A DNA stretch of 64,000 bases from JAGRKR01 sp041397725 (GCA_041397725.1 JAWKVZ010000001.1:186001-250000), one strand, 5' to 3'; positions 26,691 to 37,917 are shown, counted from the first letter of the stretch. The notes: generated by a model from the sequence alone, not told the origin. Translations and numbers: made by a program.

Positions 26691-27773
26691 TCAGCCCCGC
26701 TCGCGCAATTTCTTCTGTGCGCGGGCAATAACGCCCGGGTAGCGCTTGCCCGGATAGCGGCGCGCCTTCTCGAGGTCGGCGAAGCCCGGAATCGTCTCCA
26801 TGTGCTTGACCATCCGCGCCCGCATGGCGGCATCGGGCAGCGGGCCCCGCAGGGCTCCCATGTTCTCCTTGGCATGCGCGGGGTTGGCGGTCGCCGGGAT
26901 GGCGCAGGTCACGGCCGGATGCGAGATGATCCACTTCAGGAAGAACTGCGACCACGTGGTGACGCCGATCTCCTTGGCGAAGTCCGGAAGCTTATGCCCC
27001 TCGACCAGCTTCGGCAGGCGCGCCTTGTCGAGCGGCATGTTGACCAGCACGGCCGCGCCGACATCGGCGGCGGCCTTCAGGATGCGTTCCTCCGCCCGGC
27101 GGTAGAAGATGTTGTAGCGGACCTGCACGAAGTCCGGCTTGCCCTTCTCGACGGCGTCAGCCAGCAGGTTGAAGTAGGGCGGCTCGTGGTGCGTGACGCC
27201 GACGAAACGCACGCGGCCCTCCTTCTTCCAGGCCTTGAGCAGCGGCAGGATGATGGCGACATTGGTCAGACTGTGCACCTGCATGACGTCGAATTGCTTG
27301 CGCCAGAGCCGCTCCTGCGACTGCGCAAAGCTGCGCTCGGCATGACTGTCGTCGGCGAGGTAGGCGCCGGTCGACCAGATCTTGTTGGCGACGAACAGCT
27401 TGTCCGTGATGCTCAGCGCCTCGGCGAAGTGACCGACGCTGATCTCGCTCGTGCCGTAGAGGGGCGAAGTGTCGAGCACGCGCCCGCCGCCGTCCCAGAA
27501 CTGACGCATCACCTCCTTGAGATGATCGCGCTTCTCGCCAGGGAGCGTATCGAAGGTCAGGTAGGTGCCGAGGCCGATGGCCGGGACCTTCTCGCCGGTC
27601 TTGGCAATCGTCTTCATGATGACGTCGTCAGCCGGCGGCGCCGTCTGTGCGACGGCCGGCGTGCCCGCGAAGAGGCCGCCGCCGACCGATGCGGCGGCTA
27701 CGCCGAGCCCCATGCCCTTGAGCACGTCGCGACGGTTGCTCTCGACGCCAGATTCAAACTTCTGTCCCGACAT
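26691..27773 (-). CDS. Aldo/keto reductase with Tat signal
   Basis: The protein has 360 residues from the ATG at 27773 (behind AAGGGAG). The N-terminus has a twin-arginine motif, SNRRDVLKG, and a Gly/Ala-rich hydrophobic segment ending TPAVAQT, so export by the Tat pathway is predicted. The AKR tetrad is visible: Asp and Tyr in LDTSPLYG, Lys in VANKIWSTG, His in MQVHSL. C-terminal residues KYPG-like repeats (RRYPGKRYPG) are unusual. The substrate is unknown. It follows the dienoyl-CoA-reductase-like gene by 115 bases. Confidence 0.85.
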   Translation of the reverse strand: MSGQKFESGVESNRRDVLKGMGLGVAAASVGGGLFAGTPAVAQTAPPADDVIMKTIAKTGEKVPAIGLGTYLTFDTLPGEKRDHLKEVMRQFWDGGGRVLDTSPLYGTSEISVGHFAEALSITDKLFVANKIWSTGAYLADDSHAERSFAQSQERLWRKQFDVMQVHSLTNVAIILPLLKAWKKEGRVRFVGVTHHEPPYFNLLADAVEKGKPDFVQVRYNIFYRRAEERILKAAADVGAAVLVNMPLDKARLPKLVEGHKLPDFAKEIGVTTWSQFFLKWIISHPAVTCAIPATANPAHAKENMGALRGPLPDAAMRARMVKHMETIPGFADLEKARRYPGKRYPGVIARAQKKLRERG

Positions 27774-27888
27774 GATGGGGCTCCCTTGTTGCGGATCACA
27801 GGCGCCGTCCCATACCTCGGGGGCTGCGACGGACGGCCGACGGTGCCACAACTTTCAGAGAGCTTTCAATCGGGTCCTCGATGAGTCG

Positions 27889-28719
27889 CTACTTCTTCGG
27901 GCGCACAGCCTCCCAGTCCGCCGCGCTCCAGCCGAGCAGATCCTCAGCGCCGGAACTGCGGAACATGGCGCCGCCGTCGATGGCGACGAGTTGGCCGGAG
28001 ATGTAGCTCGCCTGATCCGAGATCAGGTAGCAGGCGAGGTTGGCGAGCTCGATGTGCTCACCGACGCGGCCGGCCGGATTATGGCGCTCGGGGCCTTCGC
28101 CGTCGGCGCGCTTGCCGGGCCTCAACCGTGACCAGGCGCCGGGTGTCGGAAACGGTCCGGGGCCGATCGCGACCGTGCGGATGCCATAGCGCCCCCACTC
28201 CACCGCGAGGCTGCGCGTCATCGCCAGCATGCCGGCCTTGCCCATGATCGCCGGCACCGTGAAGGCGCGCCCCGTCACGACCGCCGTGGAGAGGATCGAC
28301 AGGATGACGCCGCCGCGCTGTCCGGCCTCGATCCAGCGCCGCCCGGCCTCGACCGTGCAGTACATCGGCCCGTTCATGTTGATCGCGAACAGCGTATCGA
28401 GCGCGCGCGGGGACAGCTTGTGCGTCTCGGCAATGAAATTCGCCGCGGCGTTGTTGACGAGCACGTCGATCCGCCCGGCCGCGTCGAAGAGCGCCGACAC
28501 CGCGCCGGCGTCGCGGATGTCGCATGGCACGGCATCGACGGCGCCGCCGGTCTCGGTGCTGATCTCGGCCGCGGCCTCCTTCAGAACCTGCTCCCGCCGG
28601 CCGCACAGCACGAGGCTGGCGCCGAGCGCGCTCATGCGTCGCGCCATCGCCTTGCCAAGGCCCGTGCCGCCGCCAGTGACGAGTATCCGCTTGCCATCGA
28701 GCAGACCTGCCTCGAACAT
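27889..28719 (-). CDS. SDR family oxidoreductase, 2,4-dienoyl-CoA-reductase-like
   Basis: The 276-residue protein has the cofactor motif TGGGTGLGKAMA and NNAAANFI. The catalytic region reads TVPAIMGKAGMLAMTRSL, without the usual Tyr-x-x-x-Lys, and is followed by WGRYGIRTVAIGPGPFPTPG. This closely resembles the 2,4-dienoyl-CoA reductase branch of SDRs, which also lacks that Tyr. The ATG at 28719 follows GAGGGGGG and is preferred over the GTG at 28740, which overlaps the previous stop. A role in unsaturated acyl-CoA breakdown is inferred. Confidence 0.75.
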   Translation of the reverse strand: MFEAGLLDGKRILVTGGGTGLGKAMARRMSALGASLVLCGRREQVLKEAAAEISTETGGAVDAVPCDIRDAGAVSALFDAAGRIDVLVNNAAANFIAETHKLSPRALDTLFAINMNGPMYCTVEAGRRWIEAGQRGGVILSILSTAVVTGRAFTVPAIMGKAGMLAMTRSLAVEWGRYGIRTVAIGPGPFPTPGAWSRLRPGKRADGEGPERHNPAGRVGEHIELANLACYLISDQASYISGQLVAIDGGAMFRSSGAEDLLGWSAADWEAVRPKK

Positions 28720-28736
28720 CGCGTATCCCCCCTCGC

Positions 28737-29693
28737 TCACGAACGCTTCGGATCATCCTTGGCCGGCGGATCGCGCTCGAGCGCTTCCTTGATGCGCTCG
28801 CGGGGCACGGCGATCTCCACGCCCGCGCGCTCGCACTGGAGCTGCATGCTTACCCGCGAATCCCGCCCGCCCCAGCCGCGCCCGAGCGCTTCCGTCATCT
28901 CCTCGAGCGCCAGATTGGACAGCCGCATGGGCACGCCGAGCTCCCGCGCCAGCGCCGACGCCAGCGAGACGTCCTTGTGCGCGAGCTTCAGCGCGAAGGC
29001 CGGCGGGTCGTAGCTGCCGGGCAGGAACTGATCGACCATGGCGTCGAGTGTGCGGCGTCGACCGATCGCGCCGCTGCGCACCGTCTCCCACAGGGCCAGC
29101 GGCTCGACTCCGCCCTTGACGCCCATCGTGAACACCTCGGCGAGCGCCGCCTGGATGGTGTAGCCGGCGCAGTTGTGCACGAGCTTGGCCACCGAGCCCG
29201 CGCCGATCGGGCCGACGTGGCGCACCTGATCCCCCATGGCGTCGAGAACGGGCTTGTACCTGTCGAAGATGGCCTTGTCCCCGCCGACCCAGATGGCCAT
29301 CTTGCCGGACGCCGCGCCCCTCGGCCCGCCGCTCACGGGCGCATCGAGCATGTGCGCGCCACGCTCGGCGAAGGCGGCGCTGATGCGCCGCACGAGACTC
29401 GGAGCGTTGGTCGAGAGATCGAAGTAGGCGGTGGCGGGCTTCATGCCCTGCACGATCCCGTCGGCGCCGAGCGCCACCGCCTCGACCTCGGGCGGCCCGG
29501 GCAGAGACGTGAACACCACCTCCGACGCCTCGGCCACCCCGCGCGGGCTGGCGGCCCATGTGGCGCCTTTGGCGATGAACGGCTCGGCCGCCGCCTTCGT
29601 GAGATCATGCACGACGAGGCTGTGTCCCGCCTTGGCGAGATTGGCGACCATGCCCTTGCCCATCGTTCCCAGTCCGATGAATCCGACCTTCAT
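28737..29693 (-). CDS. NAD(P)-dependent beta-hydroxyacid dehydrogenase family protein
   Basis: The 318-residue protein begins with the Rossmann motif GFIGLGTMGKGMVANL. The substrate-binding signature is LDAPVSGGPRGAASGKMAI, and the catalytic Lys is in GSVAKLVHNCAGY. These are the marks of the 3-hydroxyisobutyrate / tartronate semialdehyde / 6-phosphogluconate dehydrogenase group. A 3-hydroxyisobutyrate-like substrate would suit a position near ilvB but cannot be proved. It ends just before the dienoyl-reductase-like gene. Confidence 0.85.
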   Translation of the reverse strand: MKVGFIGLGTMGKGMVANLAKAGHSLVVHDLTKAAAEPFIAKGATWAASPRGVAEASEVVFTSLPGPPEVEAVALGADGIVQGMKPATAYFDLSTNAPSLVRRISAAFAERGAHMLDAPVSGGPRGAASGKMAIWVGGDKAIFDRYKPVLDAMGDQVRHVGPIGAGSVAKLVHNCAGYTIQAALAEVFTMGVKGGVEPLALWETVRSGAIGRRRTLDAMVDQFLPGSYDPPAFALKLAHKDVSLASALARELGVPMRLSNLALEEMTEALGRGWGGRDSRVSMQLQCERAGVEIAVPRERIKEALERDPPAKDDPKRS

Positions 29694-29807
29694 TGCTGCG
29701 CTCCGTCCGCGAATGGATATGCCATTGCTGGCGAGGATCGCGTGCCGGGCAGCGTTCCGCAAGTCCGGACTTATCCGGACCTCTGCGGGCGACGTCGGGA
29801 CAGGGGC

Positions 29808-30160
29808 TCAGGCCGGCGCGTAGCAGGCGGACGAGCGGATCACCAGCCCATCGCCCCCGAACTCGAACGCCTCGGTGGCTTCCTGGCCGCGGTGATTGCG
29901 GTAGCGGATGGCGAGCGCGTCGTGCCCCGCATAGACGCACAGAAGCTCGAAGGCGAGGTTCGGCTGGCTGGCCAGTGCTGCGGCCCAGTAGGCGCGCAGC
30001 GCCGCCTTGCCGCGGATGCGACCGCTGCCCACACGCTGGCGCGCGAAGGGCGAGAGGAATTCCACGTCCTCGGCGTAGTGCGCGAGAATGCGCTCGAGAT
30101 CGTGGCTGTTCCACGCCTCGAGCCACTCCCGCGCGAACGCCTCGGCAGGCCCCGTCGTGG

Positions 30161-30164
<4 letters not shown>
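29808..30164 (-). CDS. NTF2-like (SnoaL-type) protein
   Basis: The 118-residue protein has the cone-fold pattern of NTF2/SnoaL proteins: an N-terminal helix with FAREWLEAWNSHDLERILAHY, then AEDVEFLSPF, and alternating beta strands to the end. Members act as small isomerases, cyclases or hydrolases, or as binding domains. No specific catalytic pair can be named. The GTG start overlaps the ilvB stop (GTGA), so translation is probably coupled to ilvB. Confidence 0.75.
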
Positions 30165-31927
<1,763 letters not shown>

Positions 31928-31997
31928 TGCAGTCAACTCCGTCAGATATGAGCGGCCCCAGGGCGAACAGTGGCGCCACGCCGCCATGCTGCAGCGC

Positions 31998-32027
31998 ACA
32001 CTACCCCCGGCAATAATGATGGGTCAA
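31998..32027 (-). promoter_or_regulatory. ilvB: Candidate ilvB promoter
   Basis: On the minus strand TTGACC (32027-32022) and TAGTGT (32003-31998) are 18 bases apart, about 70 bases upstream of the ilvB ATG. The -35 matches the alphaproteobacterial consensus well. No branched-chain leader peptide or attenuator hairpin is visible between it and the start codon. Confidence 0.45.
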
Positions 32028-32075
32028 TGGTTAGTTAGGCATAAACGGCATGCCAGGCGCGGCAATCAAGAGCGA

Positions 32076-32972
32076 TTATTGCGCAGCATGCCATTTCCAC
32101 GCAATCATATTGCGTTTCAACCATGTAAGCTGCCGTTTGGCATAGCGCCGCGTCTCCGCCGTCGCCTGCGCGATGGCCTGCTCGAGCGACTGTATGCCCG
32201 CAAGATGCGCCATGAGCGGGCGGACACCGAGCGCCCGCATCGCCGGGAGGTCTGCAGGGAGCCCGAGCCCTGCCAGCGCCGCCACTTCAGCCAGTGCGCC
32301 CGCCTCGATCATGGCCTGGAAGCGCCGGTCGATGCGCGCGTAGAGCTCGGCGCGCGGCGGCGACACGACAAGCCGCTCCGTGAGGCCCGCCTCCAAGGCG
32401 CCCTCACCCGCGACCGCCTGCCAGTCGGCCAGCGAGCGCCCGGTCGCCTCGACCACCTCGAGCGCTCGTACGATGCGCTGGGCGTCGGAGGGGCGCAGGC
32501 GCGCCGCCATGATTGCATCCCGCCGTGCGAGCTCGTCATGCAGCCTCGCGACACCGTCCTGCGCCAGCGCCGCCCGCCAGGAGCTGCGGATCTCCGGGGG
32601 AATGGGCGGCACGGGACTGAGCCCTTCGAGCAGCGCTTTGAAGTAGAGCCCGGTGCCGCCGACGATGACCGCAAGACGCCCGGCGCGCCGCGCCTCGGCC
32701 AGTTCGTGGCGCACGTCGTCGAGCCAGGCGGCGACGGAATAGGCGCGTGCGGCCGACACGTGCCCGTAGAGCCGGTGGGGCACGAGCGCCTCGTCCCCGG
32801 CGCTCGGACGCGCCGTCACGATGCGCAGCTCGCGGTAGACCTGCATCGAGTCGGCGTTGATGACGATGCCGTTGCGCGCCGCCGCGATTTCGACCGCCAG
32901 TGCCGACTTGCCGCTCGCTGTTGGTCCGGCGATCAACACGGCCTGGAGCGCGCCGGCCTCAGTGCGGGACAT
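32076..32972 (-). CDS. miaA: tRNA dimethylallyltransferase
   Basis: MiaA (298 residues) adds the isopentenyl group to A37 of tRNAs that read U-starting codons. The P-loop is LIAGPTASGKSALAVEIA, followed by VINADSMQVYRELRIVTARP, the VGGTGLYFKALLEG motif, and a C-terminal TRRYAKRQLTWLKRN that is highly typical. It precedes ilvB on the same strand; a 148-base gap with a candidate promoter separates them. Confidence 0.96.
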   Translation of the reverse strand: MSRTEAGALQAVLIAGPTASGKSALAVEIAAARNGIVINADSMQVYRELRIVTARPSAGDEALVPHRLYGHVSAARAYSVAAWLDDVRHELAEARRAGRLAVIVGGTGLYFKALLEGLSPVPPIPPEIRSSWRAALAQDGVARLHDELARRDAIMAARLRPSDAQRIVRALEVVEATGRSLADWQAVAGEGALEAGLTERLVVSPPRAELYARIDRRFQAMIEAGALAEVAALAGLGLPADLPAMRALGVRPLMAHLAGIQSLEQAIAQATAETRRYAKRQLTWLKRNMIAWKWHAAQ

Positions 32973-33035
32973 GGCGCATCCTCGGCCGCGGCCTGCGACG
33001 GGCCGCCGGTGTGCCCAGGCGCGGCGTGGCCCTCC

Positions 33036-34511
33036 TCACGCGGCGCTGCCCTCGTCCGGTCGCCCGCGCTCGGAGGCGGCGGCCGGCGCTGCCGTGTCCT
33101 GCCTGTGCTCGGGGTCGCTCGCGATGGCCTTCACGGTCCCCGGCGCCGGCACGCGGGACACTGTCAGGCCCTGCGGCTTGGGCTCCGGGCGCAGCAGCGC
33201 GCGCACCCCCCGCGAGGCGGCAATGACGCCGTCGTTGGCATAGGCTTCGTGATTGCGCTCGATCTCCTTGAGATCATAGCGATAGTTGACCATCAGGCCG
33301 TGCGCTTCGCCGAGCCCCTTCGACGACACGTCACCGAGCCAGTTCACGCGCTCGAGCCGCGCACCGTTGCCGAGGTGGAAGCGCGCCACGGGATCGATGG
33401 GCCGCCCATCGCTGGTCTTCGCGCGCAGGTAGTAATGCGCCGCCAAGGCCAGCAGCGTGTCCTTTGTGCTCTCGTCCTCGATCTCGTCGACCCAACCCGG
33501 GTCCTTGAGCACCTGAAGGGCGACACGATCCGCCTCGCTCGCGACGGGATCGCTGCCGTTCGCCAGCACCCGGTCGAGCCAGCGGGCGAAGTTCGGCGCC
33601 GGCGACAGGGTGACGAACGTCTTGAGCGTGTCGATCTCCCGCACCAGTTCCTCGACCACCTGCTTGATCAGGAAGCTGCCGAACGAGATGCCGCGCAGGC
33701 CTTCCTGGCAGTTGGAGATCGAATAGAAGACCGCAGTCGTCGGCGGCTCCGCGCCGTCGGCGGCCTTGCTCTCCTCGCCGAGCAGCAACTGGATCGAGCC
33801 GGGCACCTGCGACGTCAGCGCCACCTCGACGAAAATCAGCGGCTCATCGATCAGCGCCGGATGGAAGAACGCAAAGCAGCGTCGGTCCACGGGGTCCAGG
33901 CGACGGCGCAGGTCGTCGAAGCCGTGGATCTCGTGAACCGCCTCGTAGCGGATGATCTTCTCGAGGATGGCCGCGGGCGTGTTCCAGTCGATCCGACGCA
34001 GCACGAGAAAGCCGCGATTGAACCACGACGTCAGCAGATGCTTGAGGTCGGCGTCCACGGCGGCGAGCGACGGCTCGGAGTTGACGCGCGCCAGCAGATC
34101 CTTGCGCATCGCCACGAGTTCGGCCGTCGCACCGGGCGCGAGGTTGAGCCGGCGGAAGAATTCCTGTCGCGGGCTCTCGACGGCCTTGACGAGTTCCGCG
34201 AGCGTCCCCTCGCCGGGCTCCTGGACCAAGGCCTCCGCGGCCGCACGCACGCGTGACAGGTCGGGCCGCAGGCGCGACGCGATGAAGGCGAAGAACTCGC
34301 CCCGCTCTTTCGACGGCAGCCGCTTGTACCGGTCGAGGATTTCGCGCGCCCTGGCGACGCCCGAGGCCTCGCCGGCGCCCGCCACCAGCGCCTCGATCTG
34401 ATCGGTGATGCTCTCCTTGCGCTCCCCGCCGAACGAGATGTCGAGCAGCGAGCGTCCGCGCTCGGCAACGGTCGTCAACAACTCCTGCAGGAACGAGACA
34501 TTGACTGGCAT
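33036..34511 (-). CDS. Malonyl-CoA decarboxylase
   Basis: The 491-residue protein matches the MCD family: an N-terminal helical domain (SKERGEFFAFIASRL, RRLNLAPGATAELVAMR) and the catalytic domain with YEAVHEIHGFDDLRRRLDP, RRCFAFFHPALIDEPLIFVE, ISNCQEGLRGISFGSFLI and FVTLSPAPNFARWL. It converts malonyl-CoA to acetyl-CoA, in malonate use or in control of malonyl-CoA. No malonyl-CoA synthetase or transporter is nearby, which is a looser context than the rhizobial mat operon. The C-terminal 45 residues are a variable Pro/Ala-rich tail. Confidence 0.93.
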   Translation of the reverse strand: MPVNVSFLQELLTTVAERGRSLLDISFGGERKESITDQIEALVAGAGEASGVARAREILDRYKRLPSKERGEFFAFIASRLRPDLSRVRAAAEALVQEPGEGTLAELVKAVESPRQEFFRRLNLAPGATAELVAMRKDLLARVNSEPSLAAVDADLKHLLTSWFNRGFLVLRRIDWNTPAAILEKIIRYEAVHEIHGFDDLRRRLDPVDRRCFAFFHPALIDEPLIFVEVALTSQVPGSIQLLLGEESKAADGAEPPTTAVFYSISNCQEGLRGISFGSFLIKQVVEELVREIDTLKTFVTLSPAPNFARWLDRVLANGSDPVASEADRVALQVLKDPGWVDEIEDESTKDTLLALAAHYYLRAKTSDGRPIDPVARFHLGNGARLERVNWLGDVSSKGLGEAHGLMVNYRYDLKEIERNHEAYANDGVIAASRGVRALLRPEPKPQGLTVSRVPAPGTVKAIASDPEHRQDTAAPAAASERGRPDEGSAA

Positions 34512-34657
34512 TGCGGCATCCTCGCTGGCTGACCCGACCGCGGCGCTCCTCGCGCAAGGCTCATAGCACAGGCCGGCGGATTTGCATCACACGAGCCCGG
34601 CAGTGCGGCGTCCCCGCCCCTCGCGTGCGCCGGCCGCCGTCCCTCCTCGCGAGACAC

Positions 34658-34686
34658 TTTACATATGGCAAGGTCGGTGCTACATG
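34658..34686 (+). promoter_or_regulatory. Candidate promoter of tRNA-Lys
   Basis: TTTACA (34658-34663) and TACATG (34681-34686) are separated by 17 bases. A perfect 8-bp GC stem (34696-34703 with 34709-34716, 5-base loop) follows between this promoter and the tRNA 5' end. Confidence 0.4.
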
Positions 34687-34733
34687 GACGCCTCCGCGGG
34701 CCCCCTACGGGCCCGCTTGCATTCTGGTGACCC

Positions 34734-34809
<76 letters not shown>

Positions 34810-34896
34810 TTTCCCGAAAACCAGCATTTGACAGGCCAAAACCGGGCCGGGCAACAGGCCGCACCGGGGCGCGACTGCCCCGTTGGCTGGCCGTCG

Positions 34897-35286
34897 TCAG
34901 TCGACCCGCAGGTTGACGACCTCGACGACCGACGCGCCGTTGGCGTACGTCACGCGGATGGTGAATGCATCCACGCCGGAGTAGTCCGGGAACGGCTCGT
35001 AGACCACCTTCTTGCCCTTGACCTTGCGTCCCTTGCAGCGTCCGACACTGCCCGTATCGGCATGGCTGATGATGGCCTCGGCGTCCTGGATGCTCACTTG
35101 GCCATGCGTGGGGTAGCGCACGATGACGACCTTCGTCCGCGCCGTGGCACAGCGCGCCGTCCAGGAATGATAGACGTTGGTGCTCGTCGGCTTGCCCCGC
35201 TGCGTGGCAAGCGTGATCGTGCGCGCCAGGGCCACACTCGCATGCAGCCCGGCGAGGAGAAGAAGCGCTAAGCACAACCGTCTCAT
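34897..35286 (-). CDS. Small exported protein, function unknown
   Basis: The 129-residue protein starts at an ATG (35286) with a clear signal peptide, MRRLCLALLLLAGLHASVALA. The mature part contains two Cys (in ARCATAR and GRCKGRK) that could form a disulfide, and beta-rich stretches ending PDYSGVDAFTIRVTYANG. That last stretch resembles the repeated cadherin-like/VCBS-type extracellular motif (DYxGxDxFTY), so a single Ig-like beta-sandwich is possible. A TTG 12 codons upstream is an alternative start. It lies between tRNA-Lys and ftsB. Confidence 0.7.
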   Translation of the reverse strand: MRRLCLALLLLAGLHASVALARTITLATQRGKPTSTNVYHSWTARCATARTKVVIVRYPTHGQVSIQDAEAIISHADTGSVGRCKGRKVKGKKVVYEPFPDYSGVDAFTIRVTYANGASVVEVVNLRVD

Positions 35287-35376
35287 GAACCGGCATGCTA
35301 GCGGCGCGCGCTTGGCTGACAAGTCTTTTCAGAACCCGCGGTGGACAAGGTCCGGGAGGCCGCACGGCGGCGATGG

Positions 35377-35664
35377 CTAGTGCACCACCACGACATCCTC
35401 GGGGCGCACCAGGCCCAGCACGTCGCGTGCGATCTGATCGACGATGTCGGGGTCCGGCTTGTCGGGTGAAAGGAGCGCCACATCACGCTCGAGCCCGGTG
35501 CGCACGGCCTCGAGGCTTCCCAATTCCCGATCGAGCACTCTGAGCTGCAAGCTCAATCGAGAATTGGCCTCGAGGCCGTGGCGACCATGGTACATATGCG
35601 AGGCGAAATAGATGAGAAGGGCCAGGCTGGTAAGCAGAACCTTGAGCCGCCAGGAACCTGTCAT
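35377..35664 (-). CDS. ftsB: FtsB/DivIC septum formation initiator family protein
   Basis: The 95-residue protein has a short cytoplasmic N-terminus, one membrane helix (about residues 8-24), then a coiled-coil region (SRLSLQLRVLDRELGSLEAVRTGL, in pieces) and the conserved end PDIVDQIARDVLGLVRPEDVV. FtsB-type proteins act with FtsL and FtsQ at the division site. It lies downstream of eno on the same strand, the usual alphaproteobacterial position. Confidence 0.9.
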   Translation of the reverse strand: MTGSWRLKVLLTSLALLIYFASHMYHGRHGLEANSRLSLQLRVLDRELGSLEAVRTGLERDVALLSPDKPDPDIVDQIARDVLGLVRPEDVVVVH

Positions 35665-35803
35665 CCGCGACCGCCCTTTGACTTGAGATTACGCAGCACG
35701 CTCAACTTGACGCTCAACGTGTGCTCTCAACGCGTGACCCCCTCACCATAGCGAGACAGCCGTTAAGAGCGGGTAAAGGCCGTCGCAACAGGTGTGCACG
35801 TGC

Positions 35804-37078
35804 TCAGGCGCGGATGACGTCGCGGCCTGGATAGCGCGCCTGGTCGCCGAGTTCCTCCTCGATGCGGATGAGCTGGTTGTACTTGGCCAGCCGGTCGGAG
35901 CGCGACAGCGAGCCGGTCTTGATCTGGCCGGCGTTGGTTGCCACGGCGAGGTCGGCGATCGTCGCATCCTCGGTCTCGCCGGAGCGGTGCGAGATGACGG
36001 CCGCATAGCGGGCGCGCTGGGCCATCGCGACGGCGTCGAGGGTCTCCGTCAGAGAGCCGATCTGGTTGACCTTGACGAGAATGGCGTTGGCGGTGCCGGA
36101 GGTGATGCCCTTCGAGAGCCGCGCCGTGCTGGTGACGAACAGGTCGTCACCGACGAGCTGGCAGCGGTTGCCGATCTCGTCGGTGAGCTGCTTCCAGCCG
36201 GCCCAGTCGTCCTCGGCCATGCCGTCCTCGATCGACACGATGGGATAGCGGTTGACGAGGTCGGCGAGATACTTGGCCATGCCGCCACTGTCGAGCTTGC
36301 GCCCCTCGCCCGCGAGGTCGTAGCGGCCGTCCTTGAAGAACTCCGTGGCGGCGCAGTCGAGCGCCAGAACGACGTCCTGGCCCGGCCGGTAACCGGCCTT
36401 CTCGATGGACGTCATGATGAAGCCCAGCGCCTCGTCGGCCGACTTCAGGTTGGGCGCGAAGCCACCTTCGTCGCCGACGTTCGTGGCGTGGCCGGCTTCC
36501 GAAAGGCCCTTGCGCAGGGTGTGGAAGATCTCCGCGCCCATGCGGATCGCATCCGCGCACGTTGCCGCCCCCACCGGCATGATCATGAATTCCTGGATGT
36601 CGATGGGATTGTCGGCATGCGCGCCGCCGTTGACGATATTCATCATCGGCACGGGCAGCACGTGAGCTGCCGCGCCGCCGAGGTAACGGTAAAGCGGCAG
36701 GCCGCTCGCCTCCGCAGCCGCCTTCGCCACGGCGAGCGAGACGCCGAGGATGGCATTGGCGCCGAGCCGGGCTTTGTTGGGCGTGCCGTCGAGGGCGATC
36801 AACGTCGCATCGATACGGCGCTGATCCTCGCCATCCATGCCCCTGAGCGCGTCCGAGATCTCGCCATCGACGGCCTCGACCGCCTTGCGCACCCCCTTGC
36901 CCAGATAGCGCTTGCCGCCGTCCCGCAGCTCGATGGCCTCGTGCGCGCCCGTCGATGCACCCGACGGGACGGCCGCGCGACCCAGACTGCCGTCCTCGAG
37001 GACGACCTCCACCTCGACCGTGGGGTTGCCACGGGAGTCGAGGATCTCCCGGCCGTAAACGTCGATGATCTGGGTCAT
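35804..37078 (-). CDS. eno: Enolase
   Basis: Enolase (424 residues) interconverts 2-phosphoglycerate and phosphoenolpyruvate. Recognisable segments are DSRGNPTVEVEV, SGASTGAHEAIELRDGG, VGDEGGFAPNLKSADEAL, the metal site region YPIVSIEDGMAEDDW, QLVGDDLFVTSTARL, and the end ISHRSGETEDATIADLAVAT. The ATG at 37078 gives the standard N-terminus. It is followed by ftsB after 139 bases; kdsA, often its neighbour, is displaced by about 4.4 kb. Confidence 0.98.
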   Translation of the reverse strand: MTQIIDVYGREILDSRGNPTVEVEVVLEDGSLGRAAVPSGASTGAHEAIELRDGGKRYLGKGVRKAVEAVDGEISDALRGMDGEDQRRIDATLIALDGTPNKARLGANAILGVSLAVAKAAAEASGLPLYRYLGGAAAHVLPVPMMNIVNGGAHADNPIDIQEFMIMPVGAATCADAIRMGAEIFHTLRKGLSEAGHATNVGDEGGFAPNLKSADEALGFIMTSIEKAGYRPGQDVVLALDCAATEFFKDGRYDLAGEGRKLDSGGMAKYLADLVNRYPIVSIEDGMAEDDWAGWKQLTDEIGNRCQLVGDDLFVTSTARLSKGITSGTANAILVKVNQIGSLTETLDAVAMAQRARYAAVISHRSGETEDATIADLAVATNAGQIKTGSLSRSDRLAKYNQLIRIEEELGDQARYPGRDVIRA

Positions 37079-37212
37079 GTCTGGCTCCGTGTCCTGCGGG
37101 CGTGTGCGATGGCCTTTTAGCCCTTTGCGCAGGCCGCTGAAAGGCTCATCATGCGGCCGTATCTACCGGGAGAGCCGCGGCCCGGCCATTGCTAACGCTC
37201 GCAGGTTCCCTC

Positions 37213-37917
37213 ATGTCGCACCCCATCGACGCCGCATCCGATCGCACCTCCCGGCCCCGCCGTCCGTCCTGGTCGGGGCGGCGCAAGGGCGCGATCGCCT
37301 CGCTCGTCGTGCTCGTCCTGCTCCTGCTGCCGAACGTCGGGCCAATCCTGCGGCCGTACTACGCTCCATCGACGTCGATGGTCCCGACCCTCGTGGCCGG
37401 CCAGCACTTCATGGTGTCGCGTGTCGCCTACGGCTACAGCAGAAACACATTCGATCTCTTCGATCTGCCGATCTCCGGCCGCTGGCCCGACTGGCAACCG
37501 AGCCGCGGCGACGTCATCGTGTTCCGTGCGCCGTTCGATCACAAGATCCAATACGTCAAGCGGGTGGTGGGCCTGCCCGGTGATCGCGTCCAGCTCGTCG
37601 GCGGACGGCTCTCGATCAACGGCCGCCTTGTCCCGCGCACGCCCCTGCCACCCGCCAGCGACCCGCTCCAGCCCGCGCGCAAGGTCGCCAGCTATCGTGA
37701 GACGCTACCCGGCGGCGTTTCCTACACGATCCTTGAAATGGCCGGCGACACCGGGCCGCTCGATTCGACGCCCGAGGTGATCGTGCCGCCGCGCCACCTC
37801 TTCCTGCTCGGCGACAATCGCGATAACTCCGTCGACAGTCGCCTGCCGCACAGCCATCGGGGCATCGGCCTGTTGCCGGTCGAGCTTGTGATCGGCCGCA
37901 TGATCGTCCGTTTCTGA
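37213..37917 (+). CDS. lepB: Signal peptidase I
   Basis: The 234-residue membrane peptidase has a basic cytoplasmic N-terminus, one membrane helix (about residues 27-44), the catalytic Ser55 in APSTSMVPTL, the catalytic Lys116 in YVKRVVGLPGD, and the box GDNRDNSVDSR. It removes signal peptides on the periplasmic side. The usual lepB-rnc neighbours are absent and only one anchor helix is visible, so this may be a second, accessory signal peptidase (inference). queC starts 16 bases downstream. Confidence 0.93.
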   Translation: MSHPIDAASDRTSRPRRPSWSGRRKGAIASLVVLVLLLLPNVGPILRPYYAPSTSMVPTLVAGQHFMVSRVAYGYSRNTFDLFDLPISGRWPDWQPSRGDVIVFRAPFDHKIQYVKRVVGLPGDRVQLVGGRLSINGRLVPRTPLPPASDPLQPARKVASYRETLPGGVSYTILEMAGDTGPLDSTPEVIVPPRHLFLLGDNRDNSVDSRLPHSHRGIGLLPVELVIGRMIVRF

